NCBI RefSeq assembly: GCF_021155775.2
Contig: NC_060232.1
Span: 20,653,922 to 20,717,921, forward strand
DNA from: Neodiprion pinetum
Lineage: Eukaryota > Arthropoda > Insecta > Hymenoptera > Diprionidae
Direction of reading: 5' to 3'
Length of the DNA: 64,000 nt
This document shows positions 55,901 to 64,000 of this stretch, in pieces. Position numbers and translations under genes: made by a program. Under the pieces are notes generated by a model. The model was not told the origin of the DNA. It saw only the letters and a program-made list of their open reading frames with translations, and did no database searches. How positions within the stretch are numbered: the first letter of the stretch is position 1; each line of letters starts with the position of its first letter.

Positions 55901-56146
55901 TGCTCCAGTAGAGAAAAGGTTGTACTTTAATTTTGGTACATGAAGCACTTCGGCGAGATGCTTCGCCTTCCAGACATTATTAACATAAGCAAGTACGTTT
56001 ATATTACCTTTGCCAACAGCACAAATTCTCTCACCATTACCTATCTTGATCGGTATAGGTTCTTGTAGTGTTCCAATCCTTTTGGTTAGACATGTGCTCC
56101 GTCGCCCCCGAGTCGAGATACCATCCTTCTTCTTTTGGGAGATCAT
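52998..56146 (-). pseudogene. Copia D integrase, RT and RNase H
   Basis: 56146-54407 carries the protease C-terminus, integrase zinc site (HERLAHQNVT, CEGCVYGKSH), the DDE core (HADLCVPM, IRTDNGPEF, NGSAERENRT) and a linker with a long Glu-rich tract. A frameshift near 54410 leads into RT (54325-53990, FSPVVKFDSIRMILA). Another near 53990 precedes the active site, which reads YIDG instead of the expected Y/F-V/I-DD, so a catalytic Asp is lost. 53924-52998 is the RT end and RNase H (GYSDANYAGD, ALSTTEAEYIVAA). It cannot function. Confidence 0.92.
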
Positions 56147-56998
56147 CTTCGCATAGGGCTGCGATCTCCATTACCAGAGCTTCTCCTTTTATTTCGTTTT
56201 TCTTATAATCTGCCCTGTATCTTGGGCAGTCGGTTTTCCAGTGACCAGGCTTTTTACATATGTAACAGTTACCAGGCTTGTTCTTTTGCGACGATTGCTC
56301 GCCACTCTTTTTCTTCTTGTCATTCTTTTTCCATTGCTTGAACGCTGCTAGTGCTTCATTTTCTTCTTCTTCCGATCCTTTCTTTCTTGTTTCTTCTGCT
56401 AGCAGCCTCTCCGTGAGGATGCCCAGCGTTCGCTGTTCCTGACTCGTCGATTCCCAGGCCGTAATGAAATGACTGTAACTTGACGGGAGGGTGATGAGAA
56501 TTTTGGTTATTACCATTGAATCGGAAATATTCTCACCTAGAGTCCGAATCTTATGGGCTAGATCCTCTATTTTAGCAATGTGGGTCGCCATGCTGTCTGC
56601 GGACTCTTTCGTCACCTTGTACCATTTTTGCTGAAGAAGATGTATCCCGATATCTGACTTCTGCTCGTACACATGGTGTAGTTTTGTCCACATTTCTTTG
56701 GCAGTGTCACAATTCATTATATGCAGCAGCTGACTGTCCTCCACAGCTGTAGCTATTATCTTCTGTGCGATATTGTCCTTCTTAGTCCACGTAGCCAATG
56801 CCTGTATCTGTGCGGCGCGGCGGTGGCCTGTGCATCTGCCGCACAGACTGGTGGCTTTTCTTCAATACCGTTGACCACATTTGAACTACCTTGTGCTCTG
56901 AGTATTACTGAAGTTTGGAATTTCCAACACGACCAATTTTCAGAGCCCTTTAGCTTAGTTATTCTTGTTGTTTCTCCTTCCATCTTGGGCTGTTCCAC
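56037..56998 (-). pseudogene. Copia D Gag-protease
   Basis: Starts at ATG 56998 (ITKLKGSENWSCWKFQTSVI); a frameshift near 56790 moves to 56798-56037 with the Gag core, CCHC knuckle CYICKKPGHWKTDC and protease DSGATEHM, then a shift near 56100 into the long pol frame. Confidence 0.9.
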
Positions 56999-57094
56999 TT
57001 TTGCACACGCGGCTGGGTAACCTCAAAAAAGTGATTGTCTTTATCGCGAACTTTCAGCAACTTGATCCCAAAAATATATTCTTTACTGGCATGT

Positions 57095-57108
57095 CTGGGC
57101 CCATAACC
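57095..57108 (-). other. Copia D primer-binding site (half-tRNA type)
   Basis: CTGGGCCCATAACC on the + strand, abutting the LTR at 57109; matches the initiator tRNA-Met anticodon arm. Confidence 0.85.
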
Positions 57109-57333
57109 TGTTGTTATTATTGGGTTAATTAATATACGATTGTTGATCGAGACGATATTTATTGATTAACATAAGAGTCTTTTTATATGATCCGAAGAAC
57201 TTGCTTATAACTGTTGTACGTATACGTAAGTTAAAGGCGGGGGTGCCGACAGAGGCGCCAACCTTCTTAGTTCTAGGTTCCCTTTTTGGCGGCATTATTC
57301 GAATCTTTTATTGTACATATAATATCTTCAACA
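57109..57333 (-). repeat. Copia D 5' LTR
   Basis: 225 bp; + strand TGTTGTTATTATTGGG...ATCTTCAACA, followed by GTTTC. Confidence 0.94.
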
Positions 57334-57452
57334 GTTTCTCTCTCCCCCTTTCTTTTGTTCTAACGTCGCACCAGGGCCGTCACCTCGAACATCGGAACCC
57401 GACCCCACATATATAGTACACGGATAGAAACTCTTCATCAAACTTTTATATA

Positions 57453-58923
57453 GACTTCTCGCAAAAATTAAGGAAACAACAAAATTTTCGCAATTTTTTT
57501 GTGATTTTCAACAGGCTGTATTTCAGTGAAAAATGGTCGTGCAAGAAATAAAAAAACAAAGCTTTTGAAGCTTGAAGACTCTAGTTTTTGAATTTTTTGG
57601 TTAAAAATTTTTCGAAGCACTATTAGCCATGCAATCCTTGGATAAAGCACGAAGAAAAAATTTTCAAAATTTTTTACATTTTTTTTTTCGCTCTACGGGC
57701 ATGGAAAAATTTTTCCGAGCTAAACCAATGCATAGGTCGCATAGCTTGTTTATTCAGCTTCAAGATGCTTTTTTTAAACCTCGATACGACCATTTGTCTT
57801 CGAGATATCGAATTTTGAATGCCAAAGGATCCTTTTTCACTCAACTGCCGATATCTCTGGAACTACTGGTCGCACAGCGAGCCGAAGGGCAGTTTCTTTT
57901 TCTGCAGAAAATTTCCTACAAAAATCTGTCAAGGTTGATGTCAAAAAAAATTTTTTTCCACATGTAGCGTTAACGTGAAAAAAGAGCAAAAAAATGCCAT
58001 TTTGCCTTTTTTTGGATAATCGACTGTATCTTCGTCAATATTGGGGGGAAAGCTTAGGTTAGAAGAAAATTTTACAGCCTAATGTACCCCTAAGGTCCCT
58101 CTAAATCGGTAGATCGATCGGTTCAGCGGTTTTCCTGGACCGATTGATTGAAATTTTGACAAAATTAAGAGAACAAGGTTCCTTAAGAAACAAAAACCTT
58201 GTTCCCTTAATTTTTTCAAAATTTCAATCAATCGGTCCAGGAAAACCGCTGAACCGATCGATCTACCGATTTAGAGGGACCTTAGGGGTACATTAGGCTG
58301 TAAAATTTTCTTCTAACCTAAGCTCTTCCCCCAATATTGACGAAGATACAGTCAATTATCCAAAAAAAGGCAAAATGGCATTTTTTTGCTCTTTTTTCAC
58401 GTTAACGCTACATGTGGAAAAAAATTTTTTTTGACATCAACCTTGACAGATTTTTGTAGGAAATTTTCTGCAGAAAAAGAAACTGCCCTTCGGCTCGCTG
58501 TGCGACCAGTAGTTCCAGAGATATCGGCAGTTGAGTGAAAAAGGATCCTTTGGCATTCAAAATTCGATATCTCGAAGACAAATGGTCGTATCGAGGTTTC
58601 AAAAAAAGCATCTTAAAGCTGAATAAACAGGCTATGCGACCTATGTATTGGTTTAGCTCGAAAAAATTTTTCCATGCCCGTAGAGCGAAAAAAAAAATGT
58701 AAAAAATTTTGAAAATTTTTTCTTCGTGCTTTATCCAAGGATTGCATGGCTAATAGTGCTTCGAAAAATTTTTAACCAAAAAATTCAAAAACTAGAGTCT
58801 TCAAGCTTCAAAAGCTTTGTTTTTTAATTTCTTGCACGACCATTTTTCACTGAAATACAGCCTGTTGAAAATCACCAAAAAATTGCGAAAATTTTGTTGT
58901 TCCCTTAATTTTTGCAAGAAGTG
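57453..58923. mobile_element. Tc1-like foldback element, 1.47-kb near-perfect palindrome
   Basis: Ends (G/C)ACTTCT(C/T)GCAAAAATTAAGG in inverted orientation, flanked by TA (57451-57452 and 58924-58925), fit Tc1/mariner. Each arm is about 725 bp and matches the other almost base for base, with the centre near 58188. No transposase is encoded; open frames in the arms are mirror copies. A transcript through it would fold into a very long hairpin. Confidence 0.88.
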
Positions 58924-59143
58924 TATTTATATAGTACGTGAGTCTTGCTCGAGATTTCGACAGCGACTGACTCGCCTCAGAAGGAGACCGATGTACATGT
59001 GCGCGCGCAGGCGCTTACAGTCGAGCAGGATAGCCAACCTCAACACTTCCGCCGCCTGAGTGCTCGCCATATTGAATCATTTCAAGAGTCGCGCGCATTT
59101 TACAAAAACGATCTCTTGGAAGCGGTTTTGTTAGTATGTCCGC

Positions 59144-60320
59144 TCACTGACACTCAGTAGGTACATACACAACCTCAATTTCGCAATTTTCGACTTTTTC
59201 ACGGATGAAATGGTACCGGACATCGACGTGTTTTGTTCTCTTATGGAACTCAGGATTCTTTACAAGGCGTATAGCGCTTTGATTGTCTACGTACAACTTA
59301 TTAGCTTTTTCACATTGATGTCCGATTCCATTCAATAGGCTACGCAACCACAACGCTTCTTTTGCAGCCGCTGCTGCCGCAATGTATTCTGACTCTGTAG
59401 TACTCATAGATACTAATTTTTGGCGTTGAGATAACCAGGTGACGAGTCCGTGAGCTATGCTGGAGGCATATCCGATCGTGGACCTGCGCGTCGCGATATC
59501 ATTAGCGTAATCTGCATCTGAGAAACCGATTAAGTCGGATTTTCTACCGTCATCTCGATACTCTATACCTACATCTACGGTTTTGACTATGTATGCCATA
59601 ATACGTTTTACAGCTTGCCAGTGACTTTCGTTGAAATAATTCAAAAACTTGCTCGCGTTATACACGGCAAACGCGATATCGGGACGAGATACAATGGCGA
59701 GGAACATTAAAGACCCGACAGCTTCCCGATACGGTGCATTGCACCTTTTTTCGTTTTCCTCGACAGGATATAGAACAGTGTGAGGATCGGCCGGTACCCT
59801 TATCTTCATAGTAGTTATCTTTTGCCAATTTTGGTACGTACGTAGAGTCGTACACGGTGACTTTGCCGATGGCGTTAATGATCGTGCTTAATTGATCTGG
59901 CATTATGACCATAGCTTTAGCAGCTTGCATCCATTCTTCATTAAAGGTATGATGCTTATAATCATCTTCATTGTTCATAATGATTGAGACACCTCGTTGT
60001 GTGTGCTGGACCTTTGCTTCAATTAGAGCTAGTCCCCGATACCCCTTTCGCGTTTGACATCCCGAATCTTTCAAGGATTTTCGTTGTGTACGCGCTCTGA
60101 TGGATAAACATTCGTTTGTTAACCCGGTCGCGACAGATTTGCAACCCCACGAAGGTGCTACAATCACCTAGGGTGATGTCGAAAGATTCTCTTGGCGTAT
60201 TTATTATTGAATCGAGAACTTTCTCCGATCTCGCCGCAATAATACCGTCGTCAACAAAGAGCGCCAAATAAACGTCAGAATCCTCATAGTTTCCGACAAA
60301 TATACACTTGCCCGCACTGT
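59144..60320 (-). pseudogene. Copia E RT/RNase H, interrupted by viral-like sequence
   Basis: From high to low: RT with LALFVDDGIIAA (near 60240) and FVGLQICRDRVNKR (60310-60050), then 243 bp of nucleoprotein-like sequence, then the rest of RT/RNase H (59797-59144: VPADPHTVL, GFSDADYANDIATRRS, SMSTTESEYIAAAAA, NPEFHKRTKHVDVRYH). A stop after VYVPTEC at 59158-59160 truncates RNase H. Upstream of 60320 the sequence no longer reads as Copia and the Copia F LTR begins at 60366. Confidence 0.85.
59799..60041 (-). pseudogene. Nucleoprotein-like fragment captured inside Copia E
   Basis: Open 81-codon stretch from GLALIEAKVQHTQRG through EEWMQAAKAMVIMPDQ to YVPKLAKDNYYEDK. The first third is a homologue, not an identical copy, of the fragment at 17715-18110; the rest extends further downstream in the same presumed gene. 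Both junctions fall in a shared GGGTA on the minus strand, and removing the insert leaves a normal Copia frame (NAKG followed by PADPHT). No target duplication typical of transposition is seen. Confidence 0.7.
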
Positions 60321-60365
60321 TGTAAGAGATAGTTTGAGGATGGGAAGCAGGTTGTGAAATCAACG

Positions 60366-60560
60366 TAACACCAATTCAACTGGAGAGATATTTAAACTTA
60401 TGTATTTTATTCTTCTTTGTACTTTCTCACGCAAGTTCTAAAGATGACTGCCTCTCGCGAACATGACAGTGACCGCAGTCTCTCACACTTCTCACGCATG
60501 CGCGCTCTTCGAGCTCTCATTGGCTCGTACAGGGTGAACGCACATTAAACTTATCTAATA
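60366..60560 (-). repeat. Copia F 3' LTR (about 195 bp)
   Basis: Borders set by TAACACC at 60366 and TAATA at 60560 next to the polypurine tract; the second LTR lies outside the window, so the ends are approximate. Confidence 0.6.
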
Positions 60561-60570
60561 CTTCCACCGT

Positions 60571-61680
60571 TTATGCGCGTTCCACACACACACTCATACC
60601 AATGCTTTCTCTCAGCATACAAAATCGCTCTCTTGGTTGAGCCTTTGTAAAAATATCGCCTTTTTGTTGTTTTGTTTGAACATACTCTATTTTTAATATC
60701 TTTTCTACAACCTTTTCGCGAATATAATGGTAACGAATGTCTATGTGCTTTGTGCGTTTATGGAACTCAGGGTTCCTGACTAGTCTAATTGCACTTTGAT
60801 TGTCGACAAATATTACAGTAGCATCAGCACATGGGTATTCAATATCCAGCAACAATTTTCTTAACCATATCGCCTCTCGAGACGTCACCGAGGCAACAAC
60901 ATATTCTGCTTCGGTTGTACTTAGCGTAACTAATTTTTGACGCTGACTCGCCCATGTTATTGGACCACCTGCGAGCTGAAACACGTATCCAGTCGTTGAT
61001 TCGCGCGTTTCTGCATCTTCAGCGTAATCGGCGTCCGAATAACCGACGAGCTCGCTCCGACTGCCACAAAACTCAATACCGTAACCAATTGTTCCTGATT
61101 AATACGCCAGTATACGCTTTACAGCTCGCCAGTGTTCGTCACTGTGGTTGTTTAAGAACCTGCTCACTGAGTTTACCGCATAAGCTATATCTGGACGCGA
61201 AACTATTGCTAGGAAGATTAATGATCCGACAACTTCTCTGAACGGAACCTTTTCAGCCTTCTCTTCTCCCGCAATTATGGGATTTAAAACTACATGTGGA
61301 TTAGCCGGCACGCTCAAACATTTTGCATCGCTCATACCGAATTTTTCAACCACTCGCCTTGCATACACACTTTGATGTATAAACACCGACCGCTCGCTCC
61401 GATTTCGCTCAATTTGCATGCCAACGTACACACTTGAATCACCAACTGTGACTTTAAATGATTTTCCAAGATGCATCAATACGCGCTCGAGAATCTCATT
61501 CGATTCCGCAGCAATGAGGCCATCATCAACGTACAACGCCGAATACACTTTCTGTGCTTCAAGCTCCTTTTTAACTGCGTCAAGCCACTTCAATGAATCT
61601 TCGCTTTTTATCGCTTCCTCATACGTCGTTGATACGTCATACTCAATCGCGTTGCCCTCGTAGCGTGACAGTCTTCGTAT
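60571..61680 (-). pseudogene. Copia F RT end and RNase H, with internal RT deletion
   Basis: 60984-60571 is RNase H (TLSTTEAEYVVAS, NPEFHKRTKHIDIRYH). 61593-61099 jumps from the linker (MKWLDAVKKELEAQ) straight to SALYVDDGLIAA, so about 120-130 residues of the RT fingers and palm found in Copia B and C are missing at about 61555. Frame is also broken near 61099 and at about 61680. Confidence 0.88.
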
Positions 61681-63983
61681 TAATCCACGATCTCTTCTGG
61701 AGGTTCATATTGCGCCAAATGCAACTCCTCGACTTCGTCGACTTCGTCGGAATCGGAGCTGTTGTCTCTGTACCTTTCCGGTCTCCTCAGACTTGCTCTG
61801 TCGCGCAGATTTCGAGGCTCAACGGGTGGTAATTCTGGCCTTGGTAGTCTTTGAGCTTCAGCCCCTTGATTACCGACCGCGGGTGCGGCACGTTCGACTC
61901 CTCTGTCGGACACAACCGGGGCGTTACCGACTGCTGGTACGTCGTTATCGACAACAGGATCAATTTCCTCTAGTCCTTGCAGTTCTTCTCCGTCACTCCA
62001 GTTACCAGCTGTGTTCGATGCCTCGTGCTTGCTCGCTGATGAACTTGACTCGTTGAACGCTACGTTCCGTGACACCTTGACACTTCGCGTGTCTGCGTGA
62101 TACAGTCTATAATTCTTGGAGCACCCCTCGTACCCCACGAGCAGCACTTTCTTCGACCTCGCGTCGTATTTCTTTGTGAATTCCTTGGGAATATGCACAA
62201 AGGCTTCACACCCGAACACTTTGACATGACTCAAGTCCGGTTTGTTACCTGTCCAAAGCTCGTATGGAGTTTTTCTCCCTCTCCTTACCGACGATGACAC
62301 ACGATTTTGTAGATACACTGCGGTGTTGACCGCCTCACCCCACAGAAAGTTCGGCAAATTTTTGGATTTGAGCATCGTGCGAGAGCTCTGTACAATGCTT
62401 CGGTTGTCTCGCTCGGATTTGCCATTCTGTTCAGGCGTGTGCGGAGCACTCAGTTCGAACTGAATTCCTCGCGTTTTTAGATATTCCCGCATTTTATCAT
62501 TGCAATATTCGCGACCGTTGCCTGACCGAAACGCTCTCATGGACTTCGCGAACTTGTTTGCGACGAGTCTCTCGTATTCTTTGAATTTTTCAAACACCTC
62601 TGACTTGTGTTTGATAAAGTATACGTGGCGGTATCCTGACGCGTCGTCGATAAACGTAACAAAGAAACGCGCACCCCCTAGAGACACTTCCGGAATCGGC
62701 CCGCACACGTCGCTGTGTGTAAATTCACCCGGTTTCGTTTTTATTTCTTTTTCGCTTTTATTGACCGTTAGTCTGTGAGCCTTGCCCAGTTGACAGGCGT
62801 CGCAAAAGAAATCCGTGTTGTTCGACAATTTTACACCTTCTACGAGATCTTGTTTGACGAGATCGGTCAACGCGCGTTTGTTCAAGTGTCCAAGTCTTTC
62901 CTGCCAGACCTTGAGGCTCGTCGTGGTCACGTTCACTTCATCGATTTCGCCCGCGACTTTCACTCGAAAAAACATCCGGTCGATTTTATTCGACTGCATT
63001 ACGCCAGTCACGACTGTCGAATTTTCCTTGACTAGGTGCATAGATTCGCCCACGAATTTCACTTCGTACCCTCGTAGCGCGCACTCGCCCACCGAAAAAA
63101 GGTTGCTTCGCACGGACGGTACATAGAGTACGTTCTCGATTCTTGCTTCACTCCAGTTGCCATTCACTAACCTGTCGATAAGTATTGTCCTTTCGCCGGC
63201 AACGTCGCACTCTGTATTATCACCTAACGTAATGCTAGAGCCTTCTTTTGGACGAAACTCACTGAACCATTCGCGGTGGAAAGTTATGTGCCTCGAGGAT
63301 CCACTGTCGCCGTACCAGACATCTCTTTTGTCCAATCTGAGCCACGCTCTCTTATTGTTTTCAGGTGGACCAATGCCTTGGCTCGACTCATCCTTACTTC
63401 TCGCACTTTTTGAGCACTTAGCAACGAACGCGCAATCACGTGAATCTTTTCCGTCGCGGCCATCTTTGTTCTGTCTTTTCGGGCATTCCCGCGCGTAATG
63501 TCCCTTTTCATTGCACACGTAGCACTCAACATTTTTCTTCTTCTTTTCGCGATAAGCTTTCTTTTCCGCACTGCTTTTTGAATTGGCACTTTTCTTTTGA
63601 ACATTCGTTTTTTCATTCTTCTTCTCGGATTTTATTGCCGCGAACGCCGCCGTTTCTCTATTTTCAGCATCCATTCTGCTCTCCTCTCTTAGGAGTCGCT
63701 CTTGCAGATGTTCCACAGTTTGTCGCGCTGGATCCACGCTGTCCCATGCTGTGACAAAGTTGCTGAATTTTGACGTGAGGCCCGCGATCATTTTCGCCAT
63801 TATTGTTGTATCTGTGACCGTCTCGCCAAGATCTGTTAATTGCGATGCCATGTTTTGTACTCTCGCCACGTGGTGGACTGCCGTGTCTGTCGGCGCCATT
63901 TTGTATTCATGGAACCTTTGTGTGAGGAGAAGTTTATTCGTCGACGAGTTTTGTGCATGAATTCGTCCCAACTTGTTCCACAT
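61680..63983 (-). CDS. Copia F Gag-protease-integrase (at least 767 aa, N-terminus outside window)
   Basis: Open to the window edge. Residues counted from the first in-window Met: Gag core (AHVARV-like HHVARVQNMASQL), Lys-rich tract, CCHC knuckle CYVCNEKGHYARECP near 153, protease DSGSSRHITF near 228, integrase zinc site (QERLGHLNKR, CDACQLGKAH), first catalytic Asp in THSDVCGPI. The second catalytic Asp position reads FRSGNGREY, where Copia B and C have RSDNG, so integrase is probably dead. The frame ends with the Pro/Glu-rich linker near 61680. Closest relative in the window is Copia B. Confidence 0.88.
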   Translation of the reverse strand: MWNKLGRIHAQNSSTNKLLLTQRFHEYKMAPTDTAVHHVARVQNMASQLTDLGETVTDTTIMAKMIAGLTSKFSNFVTAWDSVDPARQTVEHLQERLLREESRMDAENRETAAFAAIKSEKKNEKTNVQKKSANSKSSAEKKAYREKKKKNVECYVCNEKGHYARECPKRQNKDGRDGKDSRDCAFVAKCSKSARSKDESSQGIGPPENNKRAWLRLDKRDVWYGDSGSSRHITFHREWFSEFRPKEGSSITLGDNTECDVAGERTILIDRLVNGNWSEARIENVLYVPSVRSNLFSVGECALRGYEVKFVGESMHLVKENSTVVTGVMQSNKIDRMFFRVKVAGEIDEVNVTTTSLKVWQERLGHLNKRALTDLVKQDLVEGVKLSNNTDFFCDACQLGKAHRLTVNKSEKEIKTKPGEFTHSDVCGPIPEVSLGGARFFVTFIDDASGYRHVYFIKHKSEVFEKFKEYERLVANKFAKSMRAFRSGNGREYCNDKMREYLKTRGIQFELSAPHTPEQNGKSERDNRSIVQSSRTMLKSKNLPNFLWGEAVNTAVYLQNRVSSSVRRGRKTPYELWTGNKPDLSHVKVFGCEAFVHIPKEFTKKYDARSKKVLLVGYEGCSKNYRLYHADTRSVKVSRNVAFNESSSSASKHEASNTAGNWSDGEELQGLEEIDPVVDNDVPAVGNAPVVSDRGVERAAPAVGNQGAEAQRLPRPELPPVEPRNLRDRASLRRPERYRDNSSDSDEVDEVEELHLAQYEPPEEIVD

Positions 63984-64000
63984 TTCTTTCGACGTTGTAC

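Larger units (their letters stand above)
52745..57333 (-). mobile_element. Copia D, full length, degenerate
   Basis: LTRs of 225 bp (52745-52969 and 57109-57333; about four differences) with TGTTG...CAACA ends and the perfect target duplication GTTTC (52740-52744 and 57334-57338). Half-tRNA primer-binding site at 57095-57108. Genes on the minus strand are frameshifted in several places. Confidence 0.95.
52585..59045 (-). repeat. Copia E 3' LTR, split by Copia D and a Tc1-like palindrome
   Basis: LTR pieces: 52585-52744, 57339-57452, 58926-59045. On the minus strand it starts TGTTGAGGTTGGC and ends GGTCCCTACA. Contains GTGCGCGCGCAGGCGC near 59000, the CpG-rich motif shared with Copia C and the solo LTR at 18128. 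Confidence 0.7.
52585..60365 (-). mobile_element. Copia E, partial, heavily interrupted
   Basis: The 3' LTR begins TGTAGGGACC at 52585 and ends CAACA at 59045 (about 394 bp once Copia D and the Tc1-like palindrome are removed). Then follow the polypurine tract and RNase H/RT on the minus strand to about 60320, where Copia F interrupts at 60366. The rest of Copia E lies outside the window, so its target duplication cannot be checked. Confidence 0.8.
60366..64000 (-). mobile_element. Copia F, truncated by the window edge
   Basis: 3' LTR at about 60366-60560 (minus strand TATTAGATAAG...GGTGTTA), followed by a polypurine-type tract and RNase H, RT, integrase, protease and Gag running to the window end on the minus strand. 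Inserted in Copia E. The LTR contains the palindromic CGCATGCGCGC at 60495-60505. Confidence 0.85.

Noticed and set aside
57629..57967. 112-codon frame and its partner at 58408-58611
   Set aside because: Mirror copies within the palindrome arms.
1..64000. CRISPR arrays, bacterial operons or host protein-coding genes
   Set aside because: No spaced direct-repeat array or prokaryotic signal exists, and every recognisable coding sequence belongs to mobile or viral families.

Overview
The window is eukaryotic, arthropod and most probably insect DNA; the species cannot be named from the sequence. The reasons are BEL/Pao and Copia retrotransposons with insect-type tRNA primers, a P-element transposase gene with short GT-AG introns, hAT and Tc1-like non-autonomous elements, and a chuvirus-like glycoprotein fossil. 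I see no ordinary host gene in 64 kb. The stretch is a dense transposon graveyard whose insertion order can be read from target-site duplications (TSDs).

Left part (1-15.5 kb): AT-rich DNA with several inverted-repeat elements; a complete BEL/Pao element (3808-10385, + strand, 416-bp LTRs that look identical, TSD GTTCC, one intact 1758-codon polyprotein) that landed inside the left terminal repeat of a small TIR element; then an old, heavily mutated Copia element (about 10997-15494, + strand). From 15.5 to 17.7 kb I recognise nothing.

Right part (17.7-64 kb): every recognisable retroelement and viral gene lies on the minus strand. The substrate is a virus-like block: a chuvirus-type glycoprotein pseudogene (18091-21109, with its first codons at 50650-50671), a nucleoprotein-like fragment directly after it (17715-18110), and two to three unassigned ORFs upstream (50839-52574). 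This block was split by Copia A (21110-50649, TSD GGATT). Copia A was split by Copia B (23138-36493, TSD CTTTC) and by a long-TIR DNA transposon (36997-48174). Copia B was split by nearly intact Copia C (26087-30980, TSD CACCG) and by a P-type element in its LTR (32716-36357). The long-TIR transposon was split by a TTAA-type element (38416-45182) that encodes a DDE-like/YqaJ nuclease fusion protein, and that element holds an hAT MITE and a tRNA-derived SINE. Upstream lies Copia E (from 52585), whose LTR contains Copia D (52745-57333, TSD GTTTC) and a 1.47-kb Tc1-like palindrome. Copia E also carries a captured piece of a viral nucleoprotein-like gene, and is cut by Copia F, which runs off the window.

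The most interesting points are: (1) the colinear viral gene block; (2) the nucleoprotein-like fragment spliced into Copia E at a GGGTA microhomology, which looks like a template switch during reverse transcription; (3) the TTAA element with a transposase-nuclease fusion; (4) the uniform minus-strand orientation of nested retroelements and viral fossils over 46 kb, which is what a one-strand piRNA cluster would look like.
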